DNA of 64,000 nt from Muscardinus avellanarius (GCA_963383645.1 OY726563.1:35432331-35496330), one strand, 5' to 3'. Shown: positions 22,602 through 34,393, numbered from the stretch's first letter. The notes: a model not told the origin generated them from the sequence alone. Made by a program: numbers and translations.

Positions 22602-22793
22602 GATTTTTTTGTATTGGAGGTTGAACCCAGGGGCATTCTACCTTCAAGCTACAACTTCAGCCTTTTGATTTTATTTTTTTTTGAAACAGAGTCTTGGTAA
22701 CTTGCCGAGAATCTTGCTAAATTTTTGAGTCTGGCTTTGAACTTTCAATACTCCTGTCTCAGCCTCCCAGTTACTGCACCACCATACCCAGCT
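22602..22793 (-). mobile_element. SINE, B1-dID
   Basis: Inverted copy from TATTGGAGGTTGAACCCAGG to CACCACCATACCCAGC. About 15 bp are missing in the left half near 22775. Confidence 0.9.
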
Positions 22794-23427
22794 CAAATCT
22801 TGAATTTTGACATTTTGACATTTCCCCCCACTAGTATTACATGGTCTTATCTTCTTTGGAGATTCTTGATGACAGCAGCCAATAACAGCTCCCAGTCTAC
22901 CACTAGATCACCAGAAAAACAAGCATCCCTCTAAAGTATATTCTGTTGCCTGGCTACGATAAGTTGCAGCTTAAGCATATTACATGCATTTTCCACTTCA
23001 CATAATTTCACCTTAAAATGTGTTTGTGAGGACATAACCGTATCTTAGGTCCAGGAGTGTCTGTAACAAGTACAAACTCCTGGGCCAATTACTATCTTGG
23101 GTGACTGGAATTCTGAGAGACTATGGTAAGGGATGAGTAGAGTTTTATCCTCATTTATGGGGAAAGGGAGATGGAATATTTGCCCCCCCCCCATTTCAGT
23201 CTGTAACTGGTTGAGAGCTTTTAGTACTCCAGGGCTCAGAAGAAGCATTTGCAATGAGCCCAAGAATGTCCCTAGGCAGAAATTGCAGGTGTTTGCAGTA
23301 AGAAGCTCTTGGCATGCCAAGGAATCAGAGATGTGCACCGAGGAGTTTGGGTGGGACTGACAGCAGTATAGAGAGCATCGGAGTCCCTGGGGCAGATTCT
23401 GAAGCAAGTTTTTCTTCTTCACAAGGT

Positions 23428-23429
<2 letters not shown>
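22794..23429. other. non-repetitive DNA
   Basis: No feature recognised apart from a C-run at about 23184-23192. Confidence 0.4.

Positions 23430-23479
<50 letters not shown>
23430..23479. repeat. (CA)n microsatellite
   Basis: About 25 uninterrupted AC units, among the longest in the window. Confidence 0.98.
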
Positions 23480-23482
<3 letters not shown>

Positions 23483-24402
23483 CCAAACAAACAAAAGAGC
23501 TTTAGCTTGATCCTCGTCAAACTACCTGGCCCTTAGCAAGGAGCTGGTAAGTGTATAGCAAGTGCATAGTACATATGAGGATGGATCAAATGTGTGAGTG
23601 CGCAGTGGCTGTGGCCAAGGTTGAAACCTCATCCCGGGCATGCCGATTACCCATTGTTAAGAACCATTTCTAGTGGGCCCAGATGTGTGCATCCTCCAAA
23701 GGCATTGGGAACTCGTCCTAGAATCTGGGCTTTATGAGAACAGAGCCTTCTCCTGTTGCTGCTTCAGCTTAGGCCTTGGTTTGCAGGTAATATATTTCGG
23801 TAACATTTAGAAAAATTTACTGCACAGCTTGTTCTACACACAAAAGCTAAATGTTAATGCAGTGTTTTACTAACTGTGCTAAAATCAGCTAGCCAGCTGG
23901 TGAATTACCCAGAGGCCCTTTACTGTTGAGACTCACATGGGGTTTTGTAGCCAGCCTGAATGTCATTTATGTAAAATCACAGTGGTGATGTCAGGCGGGT
24001 GCTCTTTGGCTTTATGGCCGGACTGGGCAGATGAGATATCTGCACAGGGTTCTTCCTCATCTCCTGGCACACTCCTCTTTCTTATCCTCCCAGGTAGATA
24101 GGCTCACCTCATGGAGAGCCCGCGGCCTGGCAGGGCCCCATTGGCATGGCAGCAGGGACACATTCCTATTCAGTGGTTTCACCATTAGCAGACAGAGCCA
24201 CAGATGTAGAGAGAAAGTGAGAGCCCCAGCTCTGCCACTCAATTATCTGGCTCATGGTTAGAAAGCAGAACAGTGCCAGAGTAGACATGGCTGTGACCAT
24301 CAGCACCACAGAATCAGATTCCATCTGGTAGATTCGAAATAGGACTCTGGGTTTGGGCTTGGCCCTCAAGGTTTTTCTTTGCCATAATTTTCTTATGACT
24401 CC
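23480..24402. other. non-repetitive DNA
   Basis: No repeat or coding family recognised. A faint MIR-like phrase (CCCCAGCTCTGCCACTC, about 24222) is too short to call. Confidence 0.4.
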
Positions 24403-24657
24403 TTTCTTTTCTTCTCCCTTCTTTTCTTTTCTTTTCTTTCTTTTCTTTTTTTTCTTGTGGGTCTGGGGATAGAACCCAGGGGCATTCAACCTCCAAGCTA
24501 TACCCCCTGCCCTATTTTTTATCCTTTATTTTGAAACAGGGTCTCACTAAGTTACTGAGAGTCTTGCTATGTTGCTGAGGTTGTCCTTAAATATGTGGTC
24601 CTCCTGTCTCAGCCTCCCAAGTACTGATATTTGAGGCATATACCATCACATACAACT
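24403..24657 (-). mobile_element. SINE, B1-dID, with (TTTTC)n tail
   Basis: A TTTTC-rich tract (24408-24455) precedes inverted SINE sequence (GGTCTGGGGATAGAACCCAG to ACCATCACATACAAC). The tract is probably the expanded A-tail. Confidence 0.85.
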
Positions 24658-24681
24658 TAAATTGTCTTTTTATTATTATTT

Positions 24682-24693
24682 TATTATTTTCTT
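24682..24693. repeat. target-site duplication of L1-A, left copy
   Basis: TATTATTTTCTT here and at 34094-34105 is a perfect 12-bp match flanking the whole L1-A insertion. Confidence 0.75.
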
Positions 24694-25767
24694 TTTTGGG
24701 GGCAGTTATTTATTTTTATTTTTTAATGTTTTATTGGTATATTGTTGTCATACTTAATGAGATACAAGATGGTGGAGACATACATGCACACATCACCCAA
24801 TTAGCCCATACCCAGTTCCCACCCCATTCCCTCCCCCTCCATCCTTCTCATGTTTGGCTTAGTGATTTACTTTGCTATGTTTGTTCATGTACATCATGAA
24901 CATTAGAGAATTTTCCTCTTCCCCCTCTCATCCCATCAGGTCACCTTATTTTCTCATCTATAGTATCTCCTTCTTCGTCTAGAGTTCCTCCTATGACCCA
25001 TTTCTCCCTAGCGTTTGCATATTAGGGAGAGCATCCAATTTCTTTTTGTGACTGACTAATCTTACTTAGCATAATGTCCTCCAGTTCCATCCATTTCCCT
25101 GTAAGTGATGTAATTGTGTTTCTCTTAATGGCTGAGTAAAATTCCATTGTGTACATATCCCATAGTTTTGTAATACATTCATTTGTTGATGAACATCTTG
25201 TCTGGGTCCATAGTTTGGCAGTGGTGAATTGTGCAGCTATGAACATAGATATGCATGCATTAGTTTGGTTTCCATTCTTTTGGGTAGATACCAGAAGTGG
25301 TATTGCTGAATCATATTGTAAATTCATTCCCATTCTTCTAAGGATCCTCCATATAGTTTTCCAAAGTGGATAAACTAATCTGGAGTCCCACCAGCAATGT
25401 AGTAGAGTTCCCACTTCCCCACATCCTCACCAGCATTTGTTGTTGTTTGTGTTTTAAATGATTGCCATTCTAGTTGGAGTTAGGTGCAATCTCAGAGTAG
25501 TTTTGATTTGTATCTCTCTGATTGCTAACAATGTTAAGTATTTTTTCATGCATTTATTGGTCATTTGAAATTTTCTTTTGTGAAGTGTCTATTTAGTTCA
25601 CTTGCCATTTTTAAAATTTTTTTTTTATTGGTGCACTGTATTCATACATCATAGTGGGATACAAACTTTTGTAGACATACATGCACACATCGCCCAGTCA
25701 GCCCCCACCCGATCCCCACCCCATTCTCTCCCCACCCCTCCTTCCCATGCTTGGCTTAGTGGTTGAC

Positions 25768-26671
25768 ATCTAGTATTATAGCAATTTATCCAAAATTAAA
25801 AATGATAATTTCATATAACAGTTGCATTTGTCTGATACCAAGCTTTTGATGACTTAAAGATAACATTTCAATATTTCTTTTTACTTTCTTTCTTACCAGA
25901 GAATATTTTTTTCTATTTTTTAGGCAAAACTATCATATATTTATATATTTATTTTTCAGAAAAAAAAATCTATCCTAATATGGAAAATGGACTCTAGATA
26001 CCCACAAGGATCTTGAAAAAGAACAAAGCTAGAAGATATATATTTTCTGATTTCAAACCATATAAAGCTACAATAATTGAAACAGTGTAGTACTATTCTA
26101 AAGGCAGATATATAAACCATTGGAGTTAAATAAAAGCCTAGAGCTAAATTCTTCCCTATATTGTCAAGTTATTTTTGACAAGGTTTCCACGAACATTTGG
26201 TGGTGGAAATAATAATCTTTTAACTAAATATTGTTGAAAAATAATACTTACATGGAAAAGAATAAAATTGGACCCTTACCTAATCCCATATACAAATATT
26301 AACTCAAAATAGATAAAAGACCTAAATATAAATCTTAAGACTATAAACTTTTAGGAGAAAATCTGGGTCATTAAACCTCACAACATTGAAATTGGCAGTG
26401 ATTTCTTGGATATGATTTCAATGACACAGGCAACAGAAGAGTATACAAACTCCCTAAAAAATAAAAAAATATTGTATATCCAAAGACAATGTAAACAGAG
26501 TTAACAGTTACTAATAGAATGGGATAAAATATTTCCAAATGCTATATCTGAAGGTATATTAATATTCCAACTAGACATCCTAAAAATGAACAACAATAAA
26601 GGCAAACAATACCATTTAGAGATAGGTAAAAGACTAACATAAGTAATGAATCTCCACAGATAACCAATCTT
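25768..26671 (+). other. foreign segment in the middle of L1-B
   Basis: The first about 235 bp are AT-rich and unrecognised. Positions about 26005-26645 resemble the end of ORF2 of a much older L1 on the plus strand (GAACAAAGCTAGAAG, AATATTAACTCAAAATAGAT, AAGACCTAAATATAAATC). It is therefore opposite in strand and older than its host element. Confidence 0.7.
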
Positions 26672-26672
26672 A

Positions 26673-27591
26673 ATTGTCTGTTGGATAGAAACTCTTGTTT
26701 CTCTGGTTCTGGTGTGTGTTACCTATTTCTTCTTTGTAGTTAATCTCTTTGAGTATTTTCTCTAGCGCTGGTTTTGAAGACATAAATTCCTTCGGTTTCT
26801 GTTTGTCATGGAAGCTTCTTATTTCCCCATCTAATTTGATAGAAAGTTTTGCTGGGTAGGAAATTTTTGGCTGGAAGTTGTTTTCTTTCAGAGTTTGGAA
26901 TATGTTACTCCAAGCCCTTCTGGCTCTCATGACTTGATTTGGGAAGTCTGGAGTGATTCTAATTGGTTTGCCTCTGAATGTCACTTGGTCCTTTGTTTTT
27001 GTTGCCTTTAAGATTCTCTGCTTGGCTTCCACATTGGTCATTTTGACAATTATGTGGCGTGGGGATCCTCTTCTCCGATCCTGTCTAAAGGGAGTTCTAT
27101 AAGTTTCCTGGACCTGTGTATCAACCTCTTGCTCTATGTTTGGAAAATTTTCTACTATTACTTCCTTGAAGAGATTGTTGATCCCTTTGGTTTCACTTTC
27201 TTTTCCCTCCTCTATTCCAATTATTCTTAGGTTAGCTCTCTTAAAATGGGCCAATATTTCTTCAATGTCAGATTCCTGCTGTCGGATATTTTTTCTAGAT
27301 TAGAAACTATGCGTTCATTTTTGGAATGATCATCTTCTAAGAGCGAGATTCTGTTCTCCATGTGCTCTAATCGGTTGTTCATGCTTTGAATTGAGGCCTT
27401 TACTTCATTAATTGCATCCTTTATTTCTTTTTGGCTCTCTCTCAATTCTTTTCGAAGCACCTCTATTATTTCTACAGTTATTTTCCTGATTTGATCTTCT
27501 AGAAATCTCTGATTTTCTGTTTTATCAGGTTCTGATGTTGTCGGGTTGTGGGCATTCATTGCTCCAGTGTTATTCCTCTTTCCCATGATTT
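26673..27591 (-). pseudogene. L1-B ORF1, one frameshift
   Basis: The start is MGKRNNTGAMNAHNP. The coiled coil (HMENRISLLEDDHSKNE), RRM-like start (ANLRIIGIEEGKESE) and C-terminal domain (RGSPRHIIVKMTNVEAKQ) are all present. The frame is broken near 27285-27300 between coiled coil and RRM. It keeps the C-terminus missing in L1-1 (SFHDKQKPKEFMSSKPALEK). That makes it the most complete ORF1 in the window. Confidence 0.85.
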
Positions 27592-28380
27592 TGGAAGTTT
27601 GTGCCTTCTCTGGGTTCTTCCCTTGGGTCACTATGACTTCGCTTAAGGTGCTCTGGATCTCGAGTCTGTGGTATCTCAGACCCCACTACTCCTTTACTGG
27701 GTTGTATCACAGAATCTCCGAGCCAGGGAGTCGATAGAGGCTGCTTTAGACTATGGGGGGTGCCAGGTTGCACGTTCTCCTATGGTGTGATATCTCTGCC
27801 ACTGCCACTCCCCCACTGGGTCAAGTCCCAGGGAGTACAGTACTGGGATTTCTCCTCTGTGGCCCGCAATTTGACTCACTTCTTGAGTACGCAGATGTAG
27901 CTGTACTGGACTCGGTGAATTCACTGCTGCTGCTGCCAGTGGCAATATGGCGCCGCTGCCATGCCCTCGGCCGTGAGGCTGGCGTATTTCTTCTCTGGTT
28001 TTGAGTTCCACTCTGAGTCCCTGCAGCGTGTGCTGACCTCAGCTACTGGGAGCTTTAGATGCTCCCTGCGCTGAAAGATCCCACCTGGCTGTTCCGCAGC
28101 GGCTTACCTCAGCTTGCTGTGGCCGTCCGGTGAATTTGCCACTGCCGCCGGCAGTATGGCGCTGCTGCCGCGTCCTCAGGCATGAGGCTGGTGTATCTCC
28201 TCTGTGGCTGTGAGCTCTGTTCTCAGTCCGCTTTCTCTCTGTAGCCTGGTGATTTTTTTGTTTCTCTGGTGATGGTGTTTTCTGGCTCTGAAAGGCGCTG
28301 ATTTTGTGGTAATGGAGATTGGTTGTTAGCGGGGCTCTTGAGCCCTGCTTTTCTCGGTTGCCATCTTCCCGGAAGTCCTC
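27592..28380 (-). promoter_or_regulatory. L1-B 5' UTR with two modules
   Basis: Two copies of a module starting GGTGAATT lie at about 27914 and 28129, each followed by an ATGGCGC segment (CAATATGGCGCCGCTGCC and CAGTATGGCGCTGCTGCC). L1 promoters in other mammals have a YY1 site with an ATGGCG core, so these could be related. CpG density is the highest in the window. Confidence 0.65.
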
Positions 28381-28410
28381 TCACTTACCATTTTTTGATT
28401 GGGTTATTTG

Positions 28411-28508
28411 TTTTCTTTTTTTGTATGTGGTACTGGGGATGGAACCCAGGGGCATTCTACCTCTGAGCGACACCCCTTGTCCTATTTTTTAGTGTTCTTC
28501 TTTTAAAA

Positions 28509-28544
<36 letters not shown>

Positions 28545-28876
28545 TTATTATTTATTAATTATTTTGGTGAAACGGGGATGTAGCCCTTATGTCTGAGCTA
28601 CATTCCCAGACCTATTTTATATTTTATTTGGAAATAGGGTCTCTTAAGCTAGCGAGGCTGGCCTTAGTCCTGCGCGATTCTCCTGTCTTTGCCTCCCAAG
28701 CATGGGGATTACAAGCGTGCGCCACCATGCCCAGCTAGTCTTCTTATTTTTTGAAACAGGGTCTCACTGAGTTGCAAAGGACCTCGCTAAATACCTGAGG
28801 CTCTCCACGAACCACAATCCCCTGGTCTCTGCCTCCCAAATGCTGGGATTACAAGTGTGCACCACCATGCCCAGTC
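28411..28876 (-). mobile_element. SINE, B1-dID, split by another SINE (outer copy)
   Basis: The right half is at 28417-28500 and the left half at about 28741-28876, both inverted, separated by a second SINE in the linker. The outer copy lies in L1-A. GTTATTTGTTTTCT (about 28397) and GTGATTTGTTTTCT (about 28882) look like its target-site duplication. Confidence 0.85.
28501..28740 (-). mobile_element. SINE, B1-dID 'cttaagagaccctg' subfamily, nested (inner copy)
   Basis: An inverted SINE (28561-28735) with a (TTA)n tail (about 28510-28556) sits in the linker of the outer SINE. TAGTGTTCTTCTTTT and TAGTCTTCTTATTTT at its edges are an imperfect duplication. Confidence 0.85.
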
Positions 28877-28879
28877 CAG

Positions 28880-31780
28880 GGTGATTTGTTTTCTTAGTAT
28901 TGAGTTTCTTGAGTTCTCTGTATACTCTAGATATTAGTCTTCTATTGAAAGAGTAGGTGGCAAAAATCTTCTCCCATTCTGCTGGCTCTCGGTTGAGGGT
29001 CTTGATAGATTCCTTTGCTGTACAGAAGCTCTTCAGTTTAATGCAATCCAACATATTGATCTGCCTTTTAGTTTCTTGTGCCTTTGGGTTCTTCTTGAGA
29101 AAGTATTGATCTGTGCCCATGTGTTGCAGTGTTGGACCTATGCTCTCTTCAAGGAGCCTCAAGGTCTCTGGTCTAATTTCTAAGTTTTTGATCCATCTTG
29201 ATTTTATTCTTCTGCAGGGTTAGAAAGTGGAGATTATTTTCATTTTCAGCACATAGTTAACAGGCTATTTGTTGAACAGGCTATCTTTTCTCCAGTGTAT
29301 GTTTTTGGCCCCTTTGTCAAAAATCGATTGGGTTTAAGTGTGTGGATTTGTTTCTGAGTCTTCTACTCTGTTTTATTGGTCAGTGTATTTGTTTTTGTGC
29401 TGTTTTTATTACTATGGCTTTGTAGTAAAGTTTAAAGTCAGGTATTGTGATTCTTCCTGCATGGTTTTTGTTGCTGAGAACTACTTTAGCTATTCTGTTT
29501 TTTTTTTTCGTTGTTGTTGTTGTTGTTGTTGTTCCAAATTAATTTAAGAAATGATTTTTCTATGTCTGTGAGGAATAATCTTGGTAATTTAATGGGTACT
29601 GTGTTGAATCTGTAGATTGCTTTTGGAAGTATGGCCATTTTGATGATATTTATTCTGCTTATCCATGAACATGGAAGATATTTCCATCTTCTAAGGTCTT
29701 CGATTTGTTTTTTTAATGTCTTATAATTTTTTTGTAGTGGTCTTTTGCCTCCTTGTTTAAGTTTATTCCTAATTTTTTTTGTGGGATATCCTGAGTGGAA
29801 GTGTATTCTGGATTTTTTGTTCAGTGGATTTATGGTTGGTATATGGAAAAGTTTCCAATTTTTAAGATTGATTTTGCATTCAGACACCATGCTGAATTTT
29901 TTGATCAGTTCTATAAGACTTTTGGTTGAGTTTGTTGGTTGTTCTAAATAGAGTATCATGTCATCTACAAATAGTGAAAGTTTGGGTTCTTCATTTCCTA
30001 TTTGTACTCTTTTTATTTCCTTTCCTTGCCTTATTGCTCTGGCTAGTCTCAAGTACTATATTGAAAAGAAGTGGTGATAATGGACATCCTTGTTCCTGTT
30101 TTTAGGGAGAATTCTCTCAGTTTTCCCCATTTAATATGATGTTGGTTGTGGGCCTATTGTGGATTGCCTTTATGATGTTAAGGTATGTTTCTTCTATTCT
30201 GATTCTCTGAAGTGTTTTTAGCATAAATAGATGTTAGATTTTGTCAAATGCTTTTTCAGAGTCTATTGAAGCAGTAATGTGAATTTTGTCTTGGTTCTGT
30301 TTATTTGATGAATTACATGGATATATTTTTTATGTTGAACCAGCCTTGCATCCCTAGGATGAACCCTACCTGGTCATGGTGTATGATTTTCTTGATGTGG
30401 TTTTGAATGCGTGTTGCTATTATTTTGTTTAGCAGTTTTGCATTCAAACTCATCAGAGATATAGGCCTGTAGTTTTACTTCATTGAGCTGTCTTTATTTG
30501 GTTTTGGTATTAATGTGATGTTGGCTACATAGAATGTATTTGTGAGAGTCCTGTTCTTTTTTGTTTCATGAAATAGATTGAAGAGTATTGGGATTAGCTC
30601 TTCTATAAAAGTTTTATAAAATTCACTTGGGAAACCATCTGGTCCTGGGCTTTTCTTTGATGGGCTTCTCTTTGAGGTTATACATTTTGTTGGAGTATAA
30701 TTTTTCAAAGTAGTTCTGATAATCCTCTGTATTTCTACACTGTCAGTAGTAATATCTCCTTTTTCATCTCTTATCTTCATAATTTGATTATTTCTTTTTT
30801 TGGTTAAGTTGGCTAGTGGTTTTTCTGTCTTGTTATTTTTTTTTTGAAACCAGCTTTTGATTTTGTTGATTTTACTATATTGTTTTTTTTAAATTCTCTA
30901 CTTCATTGATTTCTGCTCTAATTTTAATAATCTCCTGCCTTCTACTGGCTTTGGAATTAGACTGTTTATATTTTTAAAGGGCTTTAAGGTGTGTCATTAG
31001 GTTATTTATTTGGTGCTTTTCTGTTCTTTTTATGTGTGCACTCAGTGCTATAAATTTTCCTCTTAATACTGTCTTCAAAGTGTCCCAGAGGTTTTGATAT
31101 TTTGTATCTCTATTTTCATTTGTTTCTAGAAATTTCTTGATTTTATGCCTTATTTCTTGTATGACCCATTGTTCATTCAGTAGTGTGGTGTTCAGTCTTT
31201 ACATGTTTATATTGTTTCTCTGTGTCTTATTATAGTTGATTTCTAGTTTCATTCCAGTATGGTATAAAAAGACACAAGGAAGTATGTGACAGTTTTTGAA
31301 TTTGCTAGTGCTCACTTTGTGGCCCAGAATGTGATCTATTTTGGAGAAGGATCCATAGCACCTTGAAAAATGTGAACTCTTCTGTAGTTGGGTGGAATAT
31401 TCTATATGTCTCTAATAAGTCCATTTGGTTGATGGTATTCTTTAGGTCTGAGGCATCTTTAACTGACCTTTTGTCTAGAAGATTGGGCTAATGGTGAGAG
31501 AAGGGTGTTGAAGTCTCCCACTATTATTGTTTTGGGACTAATGTATGACTTAATGTCACAAAGAGTTTGTTTTATGAAAGTAGCTGCACCTGTGTTTGGG
31601 GCATAAATGTTGACTATCGTTATTTCTTTTTGCTGGATTGTTCCTTTTACCAGTAAAAAAATGACCTGCTTTGTCTCTTCTAATAAGCTTGGGTTTGAAG
31701 TGTAACTTGTCTGATATCATAGTCGATACTCCTGCTTGTCTTTGAGTTTTGTTCACATGGATTACCTTGCTTTAGCCCTT
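28880..31780 (-). pseudogene. L1-A ORF2, broken
   Basis: Reverse transcriptase motifs include [15 protein letters not shown] (29486-30052), where valine replaces the usual alanine before the two aspartates. [16 protein letters not shown] lies in the palm region (30475-30780). Endonuclease remnants are near 31100-31756. It has many frameshifts, an internal (TTG)n expansion at about 29505-29533, and L1-B and SINEs inside its 3' part. It is inactive. Confidence 0.85.
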
Positions 31781-31920
31781 TACCTTTAGTTTGTGACTAT
31801 CTTTACTTGTAAGGTATGTTTCTTGCAGGCAGCAGATTGATGGATTCTGATTTCAAATCTATTTTACCACCTTATATCTTTTTATTGGGGAGCTGAGAAC
31901 ATTTATGTTCAGTATGATTA

Positions 31921-32445
31921 TTAAGAAAATTTTTTATACCTAACATATTGAGATTTAAATTCTGTTTGAGGTAGTGTTTGTTCTTCTTTGCTTAGTTGTT
32001 TGCTGGGTGGTAAATCCTGTTTTTCTGGTTCTTTGAAAAGATTGTTGATGCCTTTGGTTTTACCTTCTAGTCTCTCTTCTTTGCCAATTATTCTTAGGTT
32101 AACTCTTTTAAAATGGGCCCATATTTCTTCAATGTCCAACTCATGTTGTCAAATTATTTTTTCTAAGTTATACACTATGTGTTTGTTTTTGGAGTAATCA
32201 TCTTCTAGGAGGGAGATTCTATTCTCCATGTTGTCTAGTCAATTATTTATAGTTTGAATTAATGCCTTCACTTTAATGATTGTATCCTTTATTTCTTTCA
32301 GACTCTCTAAATTCTTTTCGGAAGTCCTATATTATTTCTACAGTTATATTCCTGATTTGTCCTTCTGGAAATCTCTGCAATTCTGTTGTCAGGCTCTGTT
32401 ATTGTAGGGTTGTGGGAGTTCATTGCTTCCTTGCTGTTCCTCCTC
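31921..32445 (-). pseudogene. L1-A ORF1 remnant, internally deleted
   Basis: It reads DIEEIWAHFKRVNLRIIGKE, then jumps within about 20 residues to KQDLPPSKQLSKEEQ. The C-terminal RNA-binding domain present in L1-1 and L1-B (RGSPRHIIV region) is absent. The coiled-coil part continues to about 32445 with stops. Confidence 0.8.
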
Positions 32446-32860
32446 CTCATGATTTCAGAAGTTTGTATCTGTTGCTTTTGATAGATTTCTCTCAGTCTCT
32501 AGGTGTCAGCTGGTATATCCTAGGGCAAGTTTTGTTGTATTCAACAGTGAGGATTGAGTGAGGAGGGAACTGCAGTCACAAATACAGGAATAGGGTGAAG
32601 CCACAGATAGGATCAAATAGAATGAGAGTATGAGTTTGGTAAGGTAGTATATAGTAGAGATTAGGGATAGTGAATATTTAGTAGTATTCTAGTAACCAAT
32701 GTATAGTTTTTAGTATAGTGATATGAAGTGGATTTAATACAAGACAAAGAAAAGAAGAGAGGGAAAAAAGAAAAGAAAAAATACAATGGATGGAGAGGAG
32801 AGAGGTGTGTACAAGGTAAGCAACTTGTGAGAGGGGTTGGGAATAGAGCAATCAAACAAG

Positions 32861-32900
<40 letters not shown>

Positions 32901-34093
32901 TGCAAACCTACAAATATATAAATATTCAGCAGACTGAGCCTCTACAGTCTTTCTCTGTCCAGTCCCAAGTGCCACCAGCACCTTTCTTGCTGCAAGCCTG
33001 GTTCTCTGAGTCTTTCTCAGTCTATGAAGATGACCATTATCAGTGGGGCTGGATCTAGTGTTAAGCCTAGATCACTCTCCATGCTTTTTATAGATGTTGA
33101 GTCTCGGTTTCTCCCTACCTCCATAGGTGGTGCATGCCTCTGAGACAAAACTCAATCTAAGAGTCTCTTTTCTGCATAGCTAGGGTTGGTCTGGTCTAAT
33201 TTCTCCCCATTCACCATCATTGGGTGGTCTCAGAGATCCTACTAGTTGGATCTAGTATTAAGCAGAGATCTCTCTCCACATTTCTACTGATACAAAGTCT
33301 GAGTCTGTCTCTGCCTATGCTATGTCCAACAGCAGACCCCATCCCCACCTTTGCCTGGTTCTACCACAGATTCTCAGACTCTGCGAATTTATCATTGCTC
33401 TGTGAGTCTCTGGGAGTGCCGAGCTGGGTGTTCTCCCATGGGGGCAGCAGCTTCATTTACTGTATTGTTGAGCACAGGTCTGGACTCTGGAGGCTTGGTG
33501 AACTTGGCTGCCACTGCTGCAAGTTATAGCCAGTGTTTGCACAGGATGAACTGATAATTTACAGTTCTGATGACCTGTAGCTGCTTATTTCAGGTCCTTG
33601 GTTGTTTTCCTGTTCATCCCTGGAGTTGGGTACAGTGAAGCAAGATGGTGATATTATGGAGCCCATGGCTGCAAGGAGGGTGAGTTTCTTTTCTGGTGTT
33701 GCTGAGTGCCACTCTGTATCTCTGGAGGTGTGTTGAACTCCGCTGACACTGCTATAAGTTGTAGCTGGTGTTTGCACTGGAGGAACTGATGGCTATAATT
33801 CCAATGATCTGCAGATACTTACTTCAGGTTCTTGGTGGTTTTCCTGTTTGTCTTTGGAGTCAGGTGCAGTTAGGCAAAATGGCGCTGCTGTGGTGCCCAG
33901 GGCCGCAATGTGGGTGGGTTTTCTTTCTGCTCTCTGATGGGTCTTATAGACGTTTATTTTCTGCCGCCTTTGTTCTTTTTAATGCTGTGGTATTTTCTGG
34001 ATTTTGTAAGAACACTCTTTTTAAGGCAATGGAGATTGGGTGTCAGCAGGACTTCATTAGCTGCTTCCTTCATTTGCCATTTTCCCAGAAATC
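32446..34093 (-). promoter_or_regulatory. L1-A 5' UTR with tandem monomers
   Basis: This 5' UTR is about 1.6 kb, longer than and different from those of L1-1 and L1-B. Two tandem units of about 234 bp begin CTCTGGAGG at about 33487 and 33721. Shared landmarks are GTGTTTGCAC and TTTTCCTGTT, with GCAAGATGGTG in one and GCAAAATGGCGCTGCTG in the other. A (CA)n tract lies at 32862-32897 and a purine-rich stretch at about 32740-32800. Tandem 5' UTR monomers act as L1 promoters in mouse; activity here is inferred. Confidence 0.7.
32862..32897. repeat. (CA)n microsatellite
   Basis: About 18 CA units inside the L1-A 5' UTR. Confidence 0.95.
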
Positions 34094-34393
34094 TATTATT
34101 TTCTTAATGTCTTTCCTACTGGCACACAGATAGATGGGATTCAAACCCAACCACTTCACCCCAAAGCCCATACTCTCAACCACTCATCTATAATCCCTCG
34201 CGTCTCATCTGTAGAAATACCATGTCACATTGTGTGTTTTAAACATTGTACTTGAATTGGCCTTGGTTTGTTAAACTTAACTTTGTCTTCATGTGTACCC
34301 ATTATAAGTCGTAGAAGTATATCTGCGAAGCAAGGGAGGAAGCTGAGAAAGAGAAGCATGGATTATAACCCAGGCCTGTACAGGCTTGTAAGT
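34094..34393. other. intergenic DNA with MIR relic
   Basis: 34094-34105 is the right copy of the L1-A duplication. Positions about 34113-34200 (GGGATTCAAACCCAACCACT, then CCAAAGCCCATACTCTCAAC) are an inverted MIR 5' part. The rest is unrecognised. Confidence 0.6.

Larger units (their letters stand above)
25613..28380 (-). mobile_element. L1-B, nested L1 with replaced middle
   Basis: The left edge is an L1-1-type 3' UTR (25613-25767) with A-rich end. The right edge is ORF1 plus 5' UTR (26672-28380). Both ends are flanked by a 15-bp duplication, TCACTTGCCATTTTT (25598-25612) and TCACTTACCATTTTT (28381-28395), with 14 of 15 matching. This makes them one insertion into L1-A. All of ORF2 is absent, with about 904 bp of unrelated DNA in its place. 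Confidence 0.8.
24694..34093 (-). mobile_element. L1-A, full-length LINE-1 with nested insertions
   Basis: Minus-strand order is 5' UTR (34093-32446), ORF1 remnant (32445-31921), ORF2 (about 31780-28880 and 28396-25030) and 3' UTR to about 24715. Two insertions interrupt it: L1-B (25613-28380) and a SINE pair (28411-28876). It is bounded by the TATTATTTTCTT duplication. Removing the inserts leaves roughly 6.2 kb, the normal length of a rodent L1. Confidence 0.85.

Noticed and set aside
23045..23494. 149-codon minus frame starting with Val-Cys repeats
   Set aside because: Its N-terminus is the (CA)n microsatellite read in reverse. The remainder has no family resemblance.
27900..28350. CpG-island-like patch suggesting a gene promoter
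   Set aside because: The CpG-rich stretch is the L1-B 5' UTR, bounded by the 15-bp insertion duplication.
32661..32981. 106-codon minus frame in L1-A 5' UTR
   Set aside because: It is driven by a (CA)n tract and a purine-rich stretch. L1 5' UTRs do not encode a known protein here.
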